In this document: positions 1-8,974 of the stretch, piece by piece
How the letters are laid out: every line of letters starts with the position of its first letter
Position numbering within the stretch: position 1 is the first letter of the stretch
Assembly (NCBI RefSeq): GCF_900110955.1
Contig: NZ_FOFR01000033.1
Coordinates: 1 to 64,000, forward strand
Direction: 5' to 3'
DNA length: 64,000 nucleotides
Source of the DNA: Lentzea xinjiangensis
GTDB taxonomy: Bacteria; Actinomycetota; Actinomycetes; Mycobacteriales; Pseudonocardiaceae
The notes under the pieces: generated by a model
Seen by the model: the letters and a program-made list of their open reading frames with translations, nothing else
Database searches by the model: none
Told to the model about the DNA's origin: nothing
Program-made: the position numbers and the translations under genes

Positions 1-360
1 AACACCGGCACCCACTCCGGCCGGTCCGCACTGATCACCCGCTCCACACCAAGATCATCGATCGCGCCGAGACGGCGTTACGGGACAACCTTTAGGGGCA
101 CGCAAGGTCCCGGATCTACCTACCTACAGCTTCCAGTTGGAGGTCTGCGAGTTCCGCCAGCAGGAGAAATGCACCACATCGCTCATCCGGTTCTTTTGGA
201 GGCAGGCACATCGCGCACTGTTTCGTGATGCACCCCGAGCTGCTCCGCCCGCCGACGGATCACCGGCTTCGGATCCAACTCCCGACACGGCAGGACCGCA
301 CGAGCCCTCAGCTCGTCGGCGTACTTCTTCGGCGCCGCCACGGACGACTCCCCTCAGGTC
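1..360. other. left edge, no assignable gene
   Basis: No convincing coding region is visible. A frame open from the window edge (bases 3-95, + strand) ends in a stop after a short tail reading HTKIIDRAETALRDNL. It could be the C-terminus of a gene lying mostly outside the window, but it is too short to identify. The rest, up to the end of the convergent oxidoreductase gene at 361, shows neither a ribosome-binding site nor a sustained frame. Confidence 0.3.
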
Positions 361-1377
361 CTATCGGGCCATGCTCGGATGTCTCCGAGCTTCCGGGGAA
401 ACCTCACACCTCACTGCCGTTGCGATACCAGGCGGTCCTAGGCTCCTGACGTGGCCGACAGGGTCGTCGCCGGTCGGGACCAACGCGATGATCGGTGTCG
501 ACAGGCCATTGTCCACATAGGACTGGATCCGATCGCGGCAGGCTTCGGGCGCGCCGTGCACGATGAGGTCGTCCACCACCTCGTCGGGAATCATCTCGAG
601 CGCCTCGCACCGGTCACCACGGTTCCAGGCGTCGTGCATCGGCTTGAGCACCTCTCCGCGGCCAAGCCAATTCTGGAACGCGGCATAGGCGGGCACAGTC
701 AGGTACTCCGCGATGAGTCGCCGGCCGAGCCGACGCGCAAGCGCCCCGTCCGCGGTGGGACAGACGAAGACCCGGGCGACCAGTTCGACGCTCTGGCCGA
801 CTACTTCCCGTATTTGGCGCACGTCACCAGGAGCGAGCCAGTTGGTTATCACACCATCGGCTTCCTTCGCGGCCAACCGCAGCATTTCCGGCCTCAGGGC
901 GGCGAGCGCGATGGGTGGCGGCGGATCGACCGCGTACTCCAAGCGGAAACCGCTGACGGAGAACGTCTCGTACGTCTCGGTCACCTTCTCGCCGCCCAAC
1001 GCGGACCGCAGGAACAGCAGCGTGTCCCGGACCCTGCGGAGAGGGGTCGCGTACTCTCCTGCGTTCCACCGCTGCACGATCACCTGCGATGACGCGCCGA
1101 TTCCCAACACGAACCGGCCGGGGGCCAGTCCCGCGAGCGTCGCCGCGTTCATCGCCAGGAGCGCCGGACCACGGGTGTACACGGATGCCACCGCGGTGCC
1201 CAGCCGCAGCTGCTCCGCCCACTGAGAGGCCAGCGCCAGTGGCGTGAAGGCGTCGGTGCCCGCCTTCTCGGACGTCCAGATGTCGGTGTACCCGAGGTCC
1301 GCAAGCTCCTCGACGATCCTCCGGTGTTGCGCGAGAGGGACCCCTGGCAAAGGAATGGTGATGCCCCACCGGCTCAT
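361..1377 (-). CDS. LLM-class F420-dependent oxidoreductase
   Basis: This 338-residue protein has the luciferase-like monooxygenase TIM-barrel pattern: an N-terminal strand with GITIPLPGV, then LADLGYTDIWTSE and LAPGRFVLGIGASS, and a late PEACRDRIQSYVDNG helix. Full length fits the F420-dependent single-component branch of the family. Such enzymes usually carry out hydride transfers or reductions on cyclic or unsaturated substrates using F420H2; the substrate here cannot be told. The ATG overlaps the stop of the acetyltransferase gene by four bases (ATGA), so this is the last gene of a three-gene coupled operon with the deacetylase and acetyltransferase. It may tailor the cluster product or may be a flanking housekeeping gene. 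Family call is firm, role is open. Confidence 0.85.
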   Translation of the reverse strand: MSRWGITIPLPGVPLAQHRRIVEELADLGYTDIWTSEKAGTDAFTPLALASQWAEQLRLGTAVASVYTRGPALLAMNAATLAGLAPGRFVLGIGASSQVIVQRWNAGEYATPLRRVRDTLLFLRSALGGEKVTETYETFSVSGFRLEYAVDPPPPIALAALRPEMLRLAAKEADGVITNWLAPGDVRQIREVVGQSVELVARVFVCPTADGALARRLGRRLIAEYLTVPAYAAFQNWLGRGEVLKPMHDAWNRGDRCEALEMIPDEVVDDLIVHGAPEACRDRIQSYVDNGLSTPIIALVPTGDDPVGHVRSLGPPGIATAVRCEVSPEARRHPSMAR

Positions 1378-2027
1378 GTGCGCTTGCTAGCCTGCGGGCG
1401 CCAGATCGGATACAGCGAAGGACCGCCTCGCAAGGTGATCGGCTCGCCCAGCCGCACCTGCCCGAGCCGCTCGTACAACGCCAGGTTGCGCAGGCAGCTG
1501 GCTTCGCCGTACACGCCCGCGTCCGCACCGTCAGCGAGGGCGAACTGAGCCTTCTTGAGCCTGGTCCCGAGCCCTTTGCCCTGCCGCCCTGGGACCGTCG
1601 AGAGGAAAGTGCCGTAGAGGTGCGGCGGTACATCTCGTGGATGGTTGTCGTTGAGCAGGTTCATGAAAGCCACCGCCCGCTCAGCCTGGTCACCCAGCCG
1701 TTCCGTCAGCTGCCTGATGATGTCGGCGTGGTCCTCCGCCGTGGGCAGGACAGACGGCGGGTAGAACAACGAGACGGCGCTGAAGTCGTCGACCTGGAGC
1801 GCGAGTCCGCCACCAGCGAACGTCGATTTTACGATCACGGTGAAGAAGTGCCGATTGGCGTCCGTGCGGCGTTCCGGGTCGGGGAAGATCCAGGAAAACA
1901 CGGGGTCGTCGTAGAAGGCTCGGGTGTAGACGTCGACCAGGGATTCGGTCTGGTCTTCGTGAACCGTGTTGATCATCGGCACGGTGGTGGGTCCTCTCGA
2001 TTCGCGACAAGGGGTCGGGATGATCAT
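1374..2027 (-). CDS. GNAT-family N-acetyltransferase
   Basis: The core reads as a GNAT fold: an N-terminal DVYTRAFYDDPVFSWIFPD segment, then a beta-strand with STVPGRQGKGLGTRL, which is the acetyl-CoA pyrophosphate loop (Q/RxxGxG/A), and a C-terminal NLALYERLG motif. It should transfer an acyl group from acyl-CoA to an amine; the acceptor is unknown. The start is uncertain. The ATG at 2027 overlaps the upstream deacetylase stop as ATGA, matching the other junction of this operon. A GTG at 1982 has a better Shine-Dalgarno sequence (AGAGGA, 9-nt spacing) and trims a non-conserved leader of 15 residues. The neighbouring deacetylase hints at an amino-sugar or acetamido substrate, which is inference only. 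Confidence 0.8.
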   Translation of the reverse strand: MIIPTPCRESRGPTTVPMINTVHEDQTESLVDVYTRAFYDDPVFSWIFPDPERRTDANRHFFTVIVKSTFAGGGLALQVDDFSAVSLFYPPSVLPTAEDHADIIRQLTERLGDQAERAVAFMNLLNDNHPRDVPPHLYGTFLSTVPGRQGKGLGTRLKKAQFALADGADAGVYGEASCLRNLALYERLGQVRLGEPITLRGGPSLYPIWRPQASKRT

Positions 2028-2929
2028 TTCTTCACCGCAGGAGTCCGGTGCGCCGCCGCGTGTCGCGCGATCTCCGCATGAGTGGCCCACCAGACTCCGG
2101 CATGGGCGGCGATGTGCGCCAGCAGCTCGTCCAGCACCTTGACACGTGAACGGTGCCCGATGATGTGCGGATGGAGCGCGAGGGTGAACAAGCCACCTTC
2201 GGCGTAGGCCGCGTCGAACTCGTCCTGCCAGATCCGCAGCACTTCACGCGGCGCCAAGACCTGCTTTCCCAAAGCGTCGTCAGGAAAGTAAGGGGCGTCA
2301 TCCCGGATCCAGGACACCGGAATCTCGGTCACCCCGGTCGCCTCACCCCGGTGCAGGAGCTCGTAGGGCTGGTCGTCGGCCATCAGGGAGGAGTCGTATT
2401 CGAGTCCGAGTTCCCTGATGATCGGCAGCGTGTGCACGGTGAAGTCCCAATACGGCGTACGCAGACCCACCGGCCTGACACCGGTTGCCGCCTGCAGCCC
2501 GTCCGCGCTGCGCAGAGCCAGCTCCCGCTCCTGGTCCGCAGTCAGCTCGCCGCACTTCTCGTGGATCCAGCCGTGCAGCCCGATCTCGTGCCCGTCAGCT
2601 CGGACCGCCGCCAGCCCAGCGGGATCGAGCGCGGTGGAGACGACCGGGTAGAAGAACGTCGCAGGTGCGGAATGCCGGCGGAGGGTCTCGAGAACTCGAG
2701 GCAGGCCGACGCGCGCACCGTACTGGCCTTGCGACAGAAGACCAGGTCCCGTCTCACCGCGGGAAAGGGGAAGCGTCTCGTTGTCGACGTCGACCGAGAT
2801 CGCGACGGCCACGCTTGCGTTCTGCGGCCAACTCTCCGGGGCCAGCCGGATACCCGCGTTCGTCTCGTCCACCACGGATCGCCATTGCGACTCCGACCAC
2901 CCCCAAGGCGAAGAACCCGGATTTAGCAT
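2024..2929 (-). CDS. polysaccharide deacetylase (NodB-like, PuuE/PgdA type)
   Basis: This 301-residue protein carries the NodB homology domain of carbohydrate esterase family 4: SVDVDNET supplies the catalytic and metal aspartates, GLHGWIHE the two metal histidines, and GLRTPYWDF the R-x-P-Y loop. The arrangement resembles the PuuE/HpPgdA branch, which lacks a signal peptide and acts in the cytoplasm on small N-acyl substrates or ureides. No export signal is seen here. It is the first gene of a coupled operon with an acetyltransferase and an F420-type oxidoreductase. In antibiotic clusters such enzymes can deacetylate an amino-sugar intermediate; no sequence feature proves that here. Confidence 0.8.
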   Translation of the reverse strand: MLNPGSSPWGWSESQWRSVVDETNAGIRLAPESWPQNASVAVAISVDVDNETLPLSRGETGPGLLSQGQYGARVGLPRVLETLRRHSAPATFFYPVVSTALDPAGLAAVRADGHEIGLHGWIHEKCGELTADQERELALRSADGLQAATGVRPVGLRTPYWDFTVHTLPIIRELGLEYDSSLMADDQPYELLHRGEATGVTEIPVSWIRDDAPYFPDDALGKQVLAPREVLRIWQDEFDAAYAEGGLFTLALHPHIIGHRSRVKVLDELLAHIAAHAGVWWATHAEIARHAAAHRTPAVKK

Positions 2930-3628
2930 TTTTCAGAACCTTTCCCGATCAGGCTGCAAGAGCAACTACGAGTTCCAAGACTTTCGTCCGCCGGAGCGGC
3001 CATACGCAATCCAGTGCTCGGCCGGACTGATCAGTCCCATTGACGCGATGAGCGGAGCAGGCAAACTCCACCCCCTCGACAGCGCCACGCAGCCTCGATT
3101 CCACGAGCAACTCCATCAAGCTTTTTTACGCTCATCCACAGGCCATTTTCGGAGCCCAAAAGGATGCTTCGATCAACTTTCTTTTCCGCACTCAGATCTC
3201 CTACTCTAGTTTGAGCAGCGATGAGCGCCAATGAATCGTTCCAGCGTGCGGAACTCGCTTCGCGACATTCGCCCAGCTGGCTTGCGCGGCAATCTCCGCC
3301 GACACGCTAGAAGCCGAGGCACGGGCGCAGGAACACATCTGGCAGCACGGCGGGTTGTACACCAATGCACTGATGACACCGGCGTGTCAAGAATACTTTT
3401 CTCGCCAGGTCCGAGCCAAGTGCGGGCGTGACGTCCACGGCCGCACAACGTGGAGGTAATCGGCAAAACGAACATCATGCAATTGCTTCTCGGTCGGGTC
3501 TCAAGCCTCTGCAGAGAAGCACTCGAAGCAAGACGCCGAATGGATAAGCGTATCAACGTCGTTACGAGGTTCCGCCTGATCGCACAGGTGGTTCGAAAGA
3601 CGAATCCCACACATGAACACCAGCACCG
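2930..3628. other. intergenic, promoter side of the deacetylase operon
   Basis: No credible gene. The stretch 3110-3210 is less GC-rich than its surroundings and carries T-runs, fitting a promoter or terminator zone between the deacetylase operon, which reads away to the left, and the convergent end of the IclR gene. One + frame around 3265-3430 reads sensibly for about 55 residues (containing AISADTLEAEARAQEHIWQH) but has no start and no recognisable family. It may be a gene scrap. Confidence 0.35.
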
Positions 3629-4462
3629 TCACGTCGCGACAGATCGAAGTTGTGAATCCCGCATACCCAGTGCGGCATGGTGCGCGAGCCGCCGGAGTTG
3701 TGGAGCCACCGCTCGCACGTCAAACCTGACGGAGGGACCGACCACTGTGATCACGACCGGCGGCGCGGCTCCGGAATCGCGCAGTGCGACAGCCAGGCTC
3801 GTCACCCCGAGCCGCCATTCGTTGATGTCCGCCGCAATGCCACTGGCCTGCGCCGATACCACTTCCCGCCGGAGCCGGCCCCTGTCCGTGATGGTGAACT
3901 CGGTGTAGCGGTGAAGCTCAAGATCTTGTTCTTCCTGGGTCCACGCGTGTGCCAGGAGCAGCTTGCCCGCAGCCGTGCAGTGCAGAGGCAGCGTGTCGCC
4001 GAGGTGGGTCGCGAACCCCGCAGTTCGGCTGCCGCACACCCGCTTGACGACACGCGCGACGCCTCCCGCACGCACGACCAGCAGAACCGGGTGTTTGACC
4101 GTTTCGTGAAGGTCGGTCAGATAAGGGAGGACGCGGTCGTAGACCCCAGGCTCGACGTCTGTGCCGGAGGACGACAAACCCGCAACCTTGACCGTCAACT
4201 CGTAGCGCCCGGCAGCGGTCTTGACGAAACCCTCATCACACAGAAAGCCCAACATCCGATGTGTCGTCGTCTTCGGCAGACCCGCCTTCCGCGCCAGCTC
4301 GGCAACGCCGACCTCGCCCTGACAGAGACTGAAGGCTTCCAAAACGGCGAGCACCTTCGCCGCAGCAGCCTTGCCCGCCACGGTGTCTCCGTCCGACTGG
4401 CGGGTATCGCCTCCGGGCTGCGAACCCGTGCAGGACGTGCTGATCGACAACACCGCCACCAC
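3629..4462 (-). CDS. IclR-family transcriptional regulator
   Basis: The 277-residue protein has an N-terminal winged helix-turn-helix at about residues 30-85 (VAELARKAGLPKTTTHRML, recognition helix TTTHRML). A C-terminal IclR effector domain follows, including the hallmark LPLHCTAAGKLLLA. IclR proteins bind DNA as dimers of dimers and respond to small, often aromatic, carboxylic acids. The GTG start at 4462 follows a strong GAGGAGGTG ribosome-binding site. The 120 bases upstream hold TGCGG/CCGCA inverted repeats, consistent with autoregulation. It is one of three IclR genes in the window. The aromatic-acid operon nearby makes an aromatic acid a reasonable effector, which is inference. Confidence 0.88.
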   Translation of the reverse strand: MVAVLSISTSCTGSQPGGDTRQSDGDTVAGKAAAAKVLAVLEAFSLCQGEVGVAELARKAGLPKTTTHRMLGFLCDEGFVKTAAGRYELTVKVAGLSSSGTDVEPGVYDRVLPYLTDLHETVKHPVLLVVRAGGVARVVKRVCGSRTAGFATHLGDTLPLHCTAAGKLLLAHAWTQEEQDLELHRYTEFTITDRGRLRREVVSAQASGIAADINEWRLGVTSLAVALRDSGAAPPVVITVVGPSVRFDVRAVAPQLRRLAHHAALGMRDSQLRSVAT

Positions 4463-4486
4463 CCTTCATCACCTCCTCGACGCGAC

Positions 4487-4583
4487 CTGCGGAGGAGCAG
4501 TCACGACGGTATGGAATCTGGTTACGACGAACCTGTGGAACTCCGCAATCATCGGACCGAGTTCCACAGTGCGGTTTTCCGCA
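4487..4583. promoter_or_regulatory. candidate operator region upstream of the IclR gene
   Basis: An imperfect palindrome CTGC-GGAGGA-GCAG lies at 4487-4500, 25 bases before the IclR start. A second inverted repeat TGCGG-TTTT-CCGCA lies at 4570-4583, with a CTCCGCA half-site between them. They resemble the perfect ACTGCGGA/TCCGCAGT palindromes at 27278 and 62120, so a shared regulator is plausible. Confidence 0.4.
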
Positions 4584-5351
4584 ATCGCCGTGACAGACCC
4601 AGGAGCGGCGTCACCCGGATGGGTGACGCCGCTAGCGCCCAGGACAGCGAGGATCAGATCAATCTGCGGTGCAGCCACGATTTCCGGGAAACTGAATGAC
4701 GCAGTCCCGCTCGCTTCAATTTTCACAACGCTTTGCGCTGATCGGGCGGAGGCGCGAACCCGACGAAGCCGCGTCATCAGGGATCTCAGTCGTGATTTTC
4801 GATCGCGCCGGTGGAGAGCACCGGTCGACACGGAGAAGAGCTCACTGCTGGACGTGGTCCGAAAGGTGTTCCGACTCCTGGCCACCTCATCGCAGCCTAA
4901 CCGGGTCGCCGTACTCAGCAATCCGGCGCGCGACCCAGAACAATCTTCGCACGCAATTGAAACAGCACGGCAGCGCCCTGAACCTCACCACCGCCGGCAC
5001 CGCGGTTTTCCATCGCACCCGGCCCTACCGGCGGCGAGCATCACCGATCGGACTGGGATCTCTCGGCGGTGCTGGCACGGTGGCCGTTGTCGACGTTCCC
5101 CTGCGTCGTGCACGCCTTGACACGAGCCGGGCATCGGCCCACCGTGCACAAAGATCATCTTCTGGTCACGGCAGTTCGGGACGTGTTCCCGCCCAGCCGT
5201 TCGAAGATTCCCGAAACAAGGCCGCACCCGCCACCGACTGATCACCGACCTGCAGTGCGACGACCATGCCGTTCCACAGGGCGGAATGACGCCTTGTTCC
5301 CCACCGGCGCGACAGCAATATTCGAACACAGCACACTCACGAGGGAGTTTT
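4584..5351. other. intergenic stretch, no assignable gene
   Basis: Several frames stay open here because of the high GC content, but none has a ribosome-binding site plus a recognisable domain. It probably holds the promoter for the remnant at 5352, whose GTG retains a GAGGGAG ribosome-binding site. Confidence 0.35.
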
Positions 5352-5973
5352 GTGAACCAGCAAAGCGCCGACCCGGTATTCCTCTTCGCCGGCCACGGCG
5401 GTTATCTTCCGGGTGGCCTGCACGAGTTCGCAGACGACTTCGCGGGGCTGCCCGCCGTACTGGAGCAGATCAACGCAGCGTCCACGGCCGCGGACGGACC
5501 TGAGGTAGCCGAGTTGCTCACCGACCGCACAGCCCCGACGCTCCAAAGCCTGGTCGAAGACAATCCCGGCAGACTCCACTTGGCGGTCTTCGCAACCGAG
5601 ATCTGCCTGTACGACTTCTACACCCGTTGCTGCGGCCTGACGCCCGCTGTCCTGGTGGCACGTGTCCTACCCGTTCCACCACGCTCCGCTCGACGAGGCG
5701 GCAGCCCGGTTCTCCGCCGTGGTGGACGCGGTCACTTGTGCCGCGCCAAGCATCCCGGTCCACTCACCTTTGCTGAGTCAACTGGTCGTGCGGCTGGCGG
5801 ATGTCCGCGAAGTGCTGGCATGTCACCTCGTGCGTACAGTCGCGTTCCTGGACTCCCTGCTGACGCTCGGAGCAGAGTGGCGCCACACCTACCTTGAATG
5901 CAGCGTCAAATCCGTGCTGGTGAAACTCGTGCGAGCTGCCCGCGGGGAGGCGCCCGTGAGCGTCCCGGCTTGA
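5352..5973 (+). pseudogene. collapsed acyltransferase-like pseudogene, paralogue of 36826-37743
   Basis: From the GTG at 5352 the frame reads an acyltransferase N-terminus (PVFLFAGHGGYLPGGL, then LTDRTAPTLQSLVEDNPGRL), closely matching the intact gene at 36826-37743. At about 5657-5662 the sequence jumps from LTPAVLVA straight to HVSYPFHHAPLDEAA in another frame and continues to GEAPVSVPA. Relative to the intact copy about 100 residues are gone, including the nucleophile-elbow region, and the frame is broken. The catalytic-histidine segment (PFHH) survives. The two copies share the unusual YLPGGL start, so this is a decayed duplicate and not a different family. A strong ribosome-binding site is still present. 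Confidence 0.88.
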
Positions 5974-6313
5974 GCGAAACACGGCTGGTGCTGCTCCCGC
6001 TATGAGGCCTGCGCCTGCACTCGGTCCACCCCACCGCACTCCAGTCACCTGCGCCTCACAACGATGTGGACGCCCAGACCGCGTCTCTCCAACAGCCTGT
6101 CAAGCCTGTCGTTCATGACCCGCGACCGCCACTTCGCCACCGGTGAACGCTGAACCCCAGCTGCTGGAGCTCGCGTTTCTCGTTGCCCGAGCGCAATGAG
6201 CGCTGAGGCCTGACCGAGTCGCGCGTTGGAGTTCGAACGGACGCGTATTTCCAATCTCACTGAAATATTGGCGATCGATCTTCTCTTCACAATGCACCTC
6301 TGGAGGTCAAGGT
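5974..6313. other. intergenic, glycosyltransferase promoter region
   Basis: No gene seen. The only clear signal is the GGAGGT ribosome-binding site at 6301-6306, seven bases before the glycosyltransferase ATG. Confidence 0.4.
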
Positions 6314-7654
6314 ATGACGCGCGTGGTCATGGCAGCGATTCCCTTTCCGGGGCATGTGAACCCGCTGCGCCCCATCGCCGCACACCTGGTGGCCAAGGGG
6401 TATGACGTCACCTTCGTCACCGGTACCAATCTGCGCGACGCGGTCCTCAGCACGGGCGCCGCCTTCCATCCGCTCAAGGGGCACGCCGACTACGACGGCC
6501 CGAACGTGTACCAGTCCTTCCCGCAGCTCACCTCGGTCGCGCCCGGGGTCGAGCAGATCGCCGTCTACCTCACCGAGGTACTGGCCAAGCCCATGCGGGA
6601 GCAGCACGAGGCGATCCAGGAAGTACTGGCGCAACAACCGGACACGCCCACGGTCGTGCTGCACGAGATGTACTTCAACGGGCTGTGGCCGATCCAGCTG
6701 GGCGCGCCGGGCATCCGACCCGCGCGGGCGATCGGTCTCGGTGTCACCGTACTTCCGCTGTACAGCGTGGACACGGCACCTTTCGGCATGGGTCTGCTGC
6801 CTGACGCGTCGCCAAGCGGACGGGAACGCAACGCTCGGCTCAACGCGGAGGTACGCGCGGCGTTCTCCTCCGCGCAACGCCTCGCCGAGCAACTGGTCCG
6901 CGACTGCGGTGGCACCGGCACACTGCCCTCTTACTTCGACGCCCAGGTCGTGGTAGCCGATGAATGCCTGCACCTGTCCATCCCCGCCATGGAGTACCCG
7001 CGCAGCGACCTCCCGAGTTCGGTTCGCTTCGTGGGCGTGCCTTGGGAGGAGGACCACCAGGACGTGCCACTGCCGCATTGGTGGGATGACGTGCTCAACG
7101 CCGAGAACGTGGTTCTCGTTTCGCAGGGGACGGTCAGCAATGACGACTACTCCGAACTGATGCTGCCCACGATCGAGGCTCTGGCAGGCCAGGACTGCCT
7201 GGTGATCGCCACCACCGGCGGCCGGCCGGTGAGCGACCTCGGTGATCTCCCGGACAACGTGCGTGCCGCCGAGTACATCCCGTACACGCAACTGCTCCCG
7301 CATGTTGACGTGTTCGTCAGCAACGGCGGATTCGGCGGGATGCAGATGGCTCTCAGCCGTGGTGTGCCACTCGTTCTGGCGGGCGAGACCGAAGAGAAGA
7401 AGGACTCCACCGCACACGCCGCGTGGACCGGCGCGGCCATCAACCTCGCGACGGGCAGGCCGCGCGCCTCCGACATCGGTGACGCGGTACGCGAGGTGCT
7501 GCGTGATGACACCTACCGCGCCGCCGCGCGACGGCTGCAAGCCGAGTACGCGGAGTACGACGCGCTTCGCACCATCACCGACATCGTCGAAACGGCTTGC
7601 AAAACACCGGCATCGCAGGGAACCGGCGCGATCGGCGACCTTCTCCACTCCTGA
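6314..7654 (+). CDS. macrolide-type glycosyltransferase (GT1, MGT family)
   Basis: The 446-residue protein begins with the GT-B motif IPFPGHVNPLRPIAAHL, typical of natural-product glycosyltransferases. It has a C-terminal nucleotide-sugar domain, where VLVSQGTVSNDD leads into YIPYTQLLPHVDVFVSNGGFGGMQ. The usual HGG(A/N)GT of the donor loop is replaced by SNGGFGG, and the acidic EE of GETEEKKDS sits where donor-sugar contacts are expected. It should transfer a deoxysugar from an NDP donor to a small-molecule acceptor in the cytoplasm. No sugar-biosynthesis genes lie in the window, so the donor is unknown. A GGAGGT ribosome-binding site fixes the start. A perfect hairpin follows the gene. Confidence 0.88.
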   Translation: MTRVVMAAIPFPGHVNPLRPIAAHLVAKGYDVTFVTGTNLRDAVLSTGAAFHPLKGHADYDGPNVYQSFPQLTSVAPGVEQIAVYLTEVLAKPMREQHEAIQEVLAQQPDTPTVVLHEMYFNGLWPIQLGAPGIRPARAIGLGVTVLPLYSVDTAPFGMGLLPDASPSGRERNARLNAEVRAAFSSAQRLAEQLVRDCGGTGTLPSYFDAQVVVADECLHLSIPAMEYPRSDLPSSVRFVGVPWEEDHQDVPLPHWWDDVLNAENVVLVSQGTVSNDDYSELMLPTIEALAGQDCLVIATTGGRPVSDLGDLPDNVRAAEYIPYTQLLPHVDVFVSNGGFGGMQMALSRGVPLVLAGETEEKKDSTAHAAWTGAAINLATGRPRASDIGDAVREVLRDDTYRAAARRLQAEYAEYDALRTITDIVETACKTPASQGTGAIGDLLHS

Positions 7655-7711
7655 AGTGCGGTCTCGGGAAGCGTGCTCGCGGAACTGGTGCAACAGGTAA
7701 GAACCGCCCCA

Positions 7712-7745
7712 GCGGTGCTCGGCGGCCGAGTTCGCCGAGCACCGC
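7712..7745 (+). terminator. stem-loop between glycosyltransferase and HMGR-like gene
   Basis: A perfect 13-bp inverted repeat (GCGGTGCTCGGCG / CGCCGAGCACCGC) has an 8-nt loop and no T-run, as is common for actinomycete terminators. It suggests that the next gene has its own promoter or is attenuated. Confidence 0.6.
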
Positions 7746-7763
7746 GACCTTCCCGCAACTCAG

Positions 7764-8948
7764 ATGAAGCGCCTCTCCCAACTCTCAGCAGAACGGCATG
7801 TGAAGATGCACATTTCGCGCACCAGCGAGCGTCAGCGGCGGAACTTGCTAGCGGAATTGCTTTCTGACGACAAGAAGCTGATCACGGCATTGGAGACAAC
7901 GCTCACAGGAAGCGACGTGGTGGGCAATGTCGAGAACTTCGTCGGTGCGGTACCCGTACCTCTCGGGCTTTGCGGCCCCGTCCTGGTGAACGGACAACAC
8001 GCCGTGGGCGAGTTCGTGGTTCCCATGGCGACGCTGGAGGGCACCTTGGTGGCCTCGTACAGCCGCGGTGCGAAAATGCTCAAGGCGTCGGGAGGCTGCG
8101 AAGTCGTCGTGACGGCCGACCGCTTCCTGCGGGGCATCCACTACCGAGTGGAGACCCTCCGCGAAGCGCAAGACCTGGTGATGTGGTGCCGAGCCCAGGA
8201 GCAGGTGCTTCTCGCCCAGGCGGAGAGCACCAGCGGTCATCTGCGTGCGCAGCGGCTCACCTACGAACACGTCGGCTGCACCGTACTGGTTTCAGTCGAA
8301 TTCACCACCGGTGACGCAATGGGCAGCAACATGGCAAGCAAAGGGATAGCCGCGGTGTCGGAGCACATCGTTCAACACAGCGGCATCAAACTGGAAGAGT
8401 TCCTGCCGTACCCGGAGGACAAGAAACCCATTCCGGCACGCCTGAAAGGCAAGGCGGTGACCGCGCGGGCAATACTCTCGGCAGACGTCGTAGCTTCTCG
8501 AGGGCGAACGGATGTCCGGCGGCTGGATCGATACATCCAGGCTTACCGGAGCACGCTGGCACTGCACGGCAGCTCGTCGCTCAACATCCACGTCGTCAAC
8601 GGCATGGCAAGCCTGTTCCAGGCGTTCGGGCAGGACATGGCGTACCTGGGTGAGTGCGCGAAAGGAATCGTGGACTCCCGCGTGACAAGCAGTGGCGACT
8701 TGGAGATCTCCCTGACGCTGCCCACGCTCATCGTGGGAACGGTCGGTGGCGGAACGGGTCTGCCGGCCTTTCAGGCCACCCTCGGCATGGTCGGCTGCGT
8801 CGGCACCGGCAAGGTGGCCAAGCTCGCCGAGATCATCGCTGCGGTGTTGCTGTCCGGCGAAGTCGGTTGCGCGGTCGCCCAATGCGCGAGCGAGTTCGTC
8901 TCCGCGCACGAGTCCCTTGGACGCAACAATCCGGACAAGCTGAACTGA
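7764..8948 (+). CDS. HMG-CoA reductase-like oxidoreductase
   Basis: The protein is at most 394 residues; the start could also be the ATG at 7806, as neither start has a good ribosome-binding site. It carries all the class I signatures: ENFVGAVPVPLGLCGP, the catalytic glutamate in PMATLEGTLVAS, lysine in DAMGSNMASKG, aspartate in FGQDMAYLGE, NAD(P) motif GTVGGGTGLP and the late catalytic histidine in FVSAHESLG. HMG-CoA reductases reduce 3-hydroxy-3-methylglutaryl-CoA to mevalonate. The substrate loop around GQD is clearly unlike canonical enzymes (MASLF in place of the usual A-x-x-x-A-C), and no other mevalonate or terpene gene is visible. The substrate may therefore be different or feed a decoration of the product. 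Confidence 0.85.
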   Translation: MKRLSQLSAERHVKMHISRTSERQRRNLLAELLSDDKKLITALETTLTGSDVVGNVENFVGAVPVPLGLCGPVLVNGQHAVGEFVVPMATLEGTLVASYSRGAKMLKASGGCEVVVTADRFLRGIHYRVETLREAQDLVMWCRAQEQVLLAQAESTSGHLRAQRLTYEHVGCTVLVSVEFTTGDAMGSNMASKGIAAVSEHIVQHSGIKLEEFLPYPEDKKPIPARLKGKAVTARAILSADVVASRGRTDVRRLDRYIQAYRSTLALHGSSSLNIHVVNGMASLFQAFGQDMAYLGECAKGIVDSRVTSSGDLEISLTLPTLIVGTVGGGTGLPAFQATLGMVGCVGTGKVAKLAEIIAAVLLSGEVGCAVAQCASEFVSAHESLGRNNPDKLN

Positions 8949-8970
8949 GCCTTCTCGCTCGGTTCAGCTT
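8937..8970 (+). terminator. terminator overlapping the HMGR-like stop codon
   Basis: AAGCTGAACTGAGC pairs with GCTCGGTTCAGCTT (14 bp with one G-T pair) around a CTTCTC loop. The stop codon at 8946-8948 lies inside the left arm. The same CTTCTC loop closes the hairpin after the first LAL regulator. Confidence 0.7.
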
Positions 8971-8974
8971 GCTC

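Noticed and set aside
451..1225. Long + strand frames over the LLM oxidoreductase and similar antisense frames over most genes
   Set aside because: They mirror the real genes in other frames and carry no domain of their own; typical of GC3-rich DNA.
3206..3610. 134-codon - strand frame between deacetylase and IclR
   Set aside because: Arg/Cys/Ser-rich sequence with no family resemblance; probably chance.
4469..4921. 150-codon - strand frame upstream of the IclR gene
   Set aside because: Covers the palindromic operator region, has no recognisable domain and no convincing start signal.
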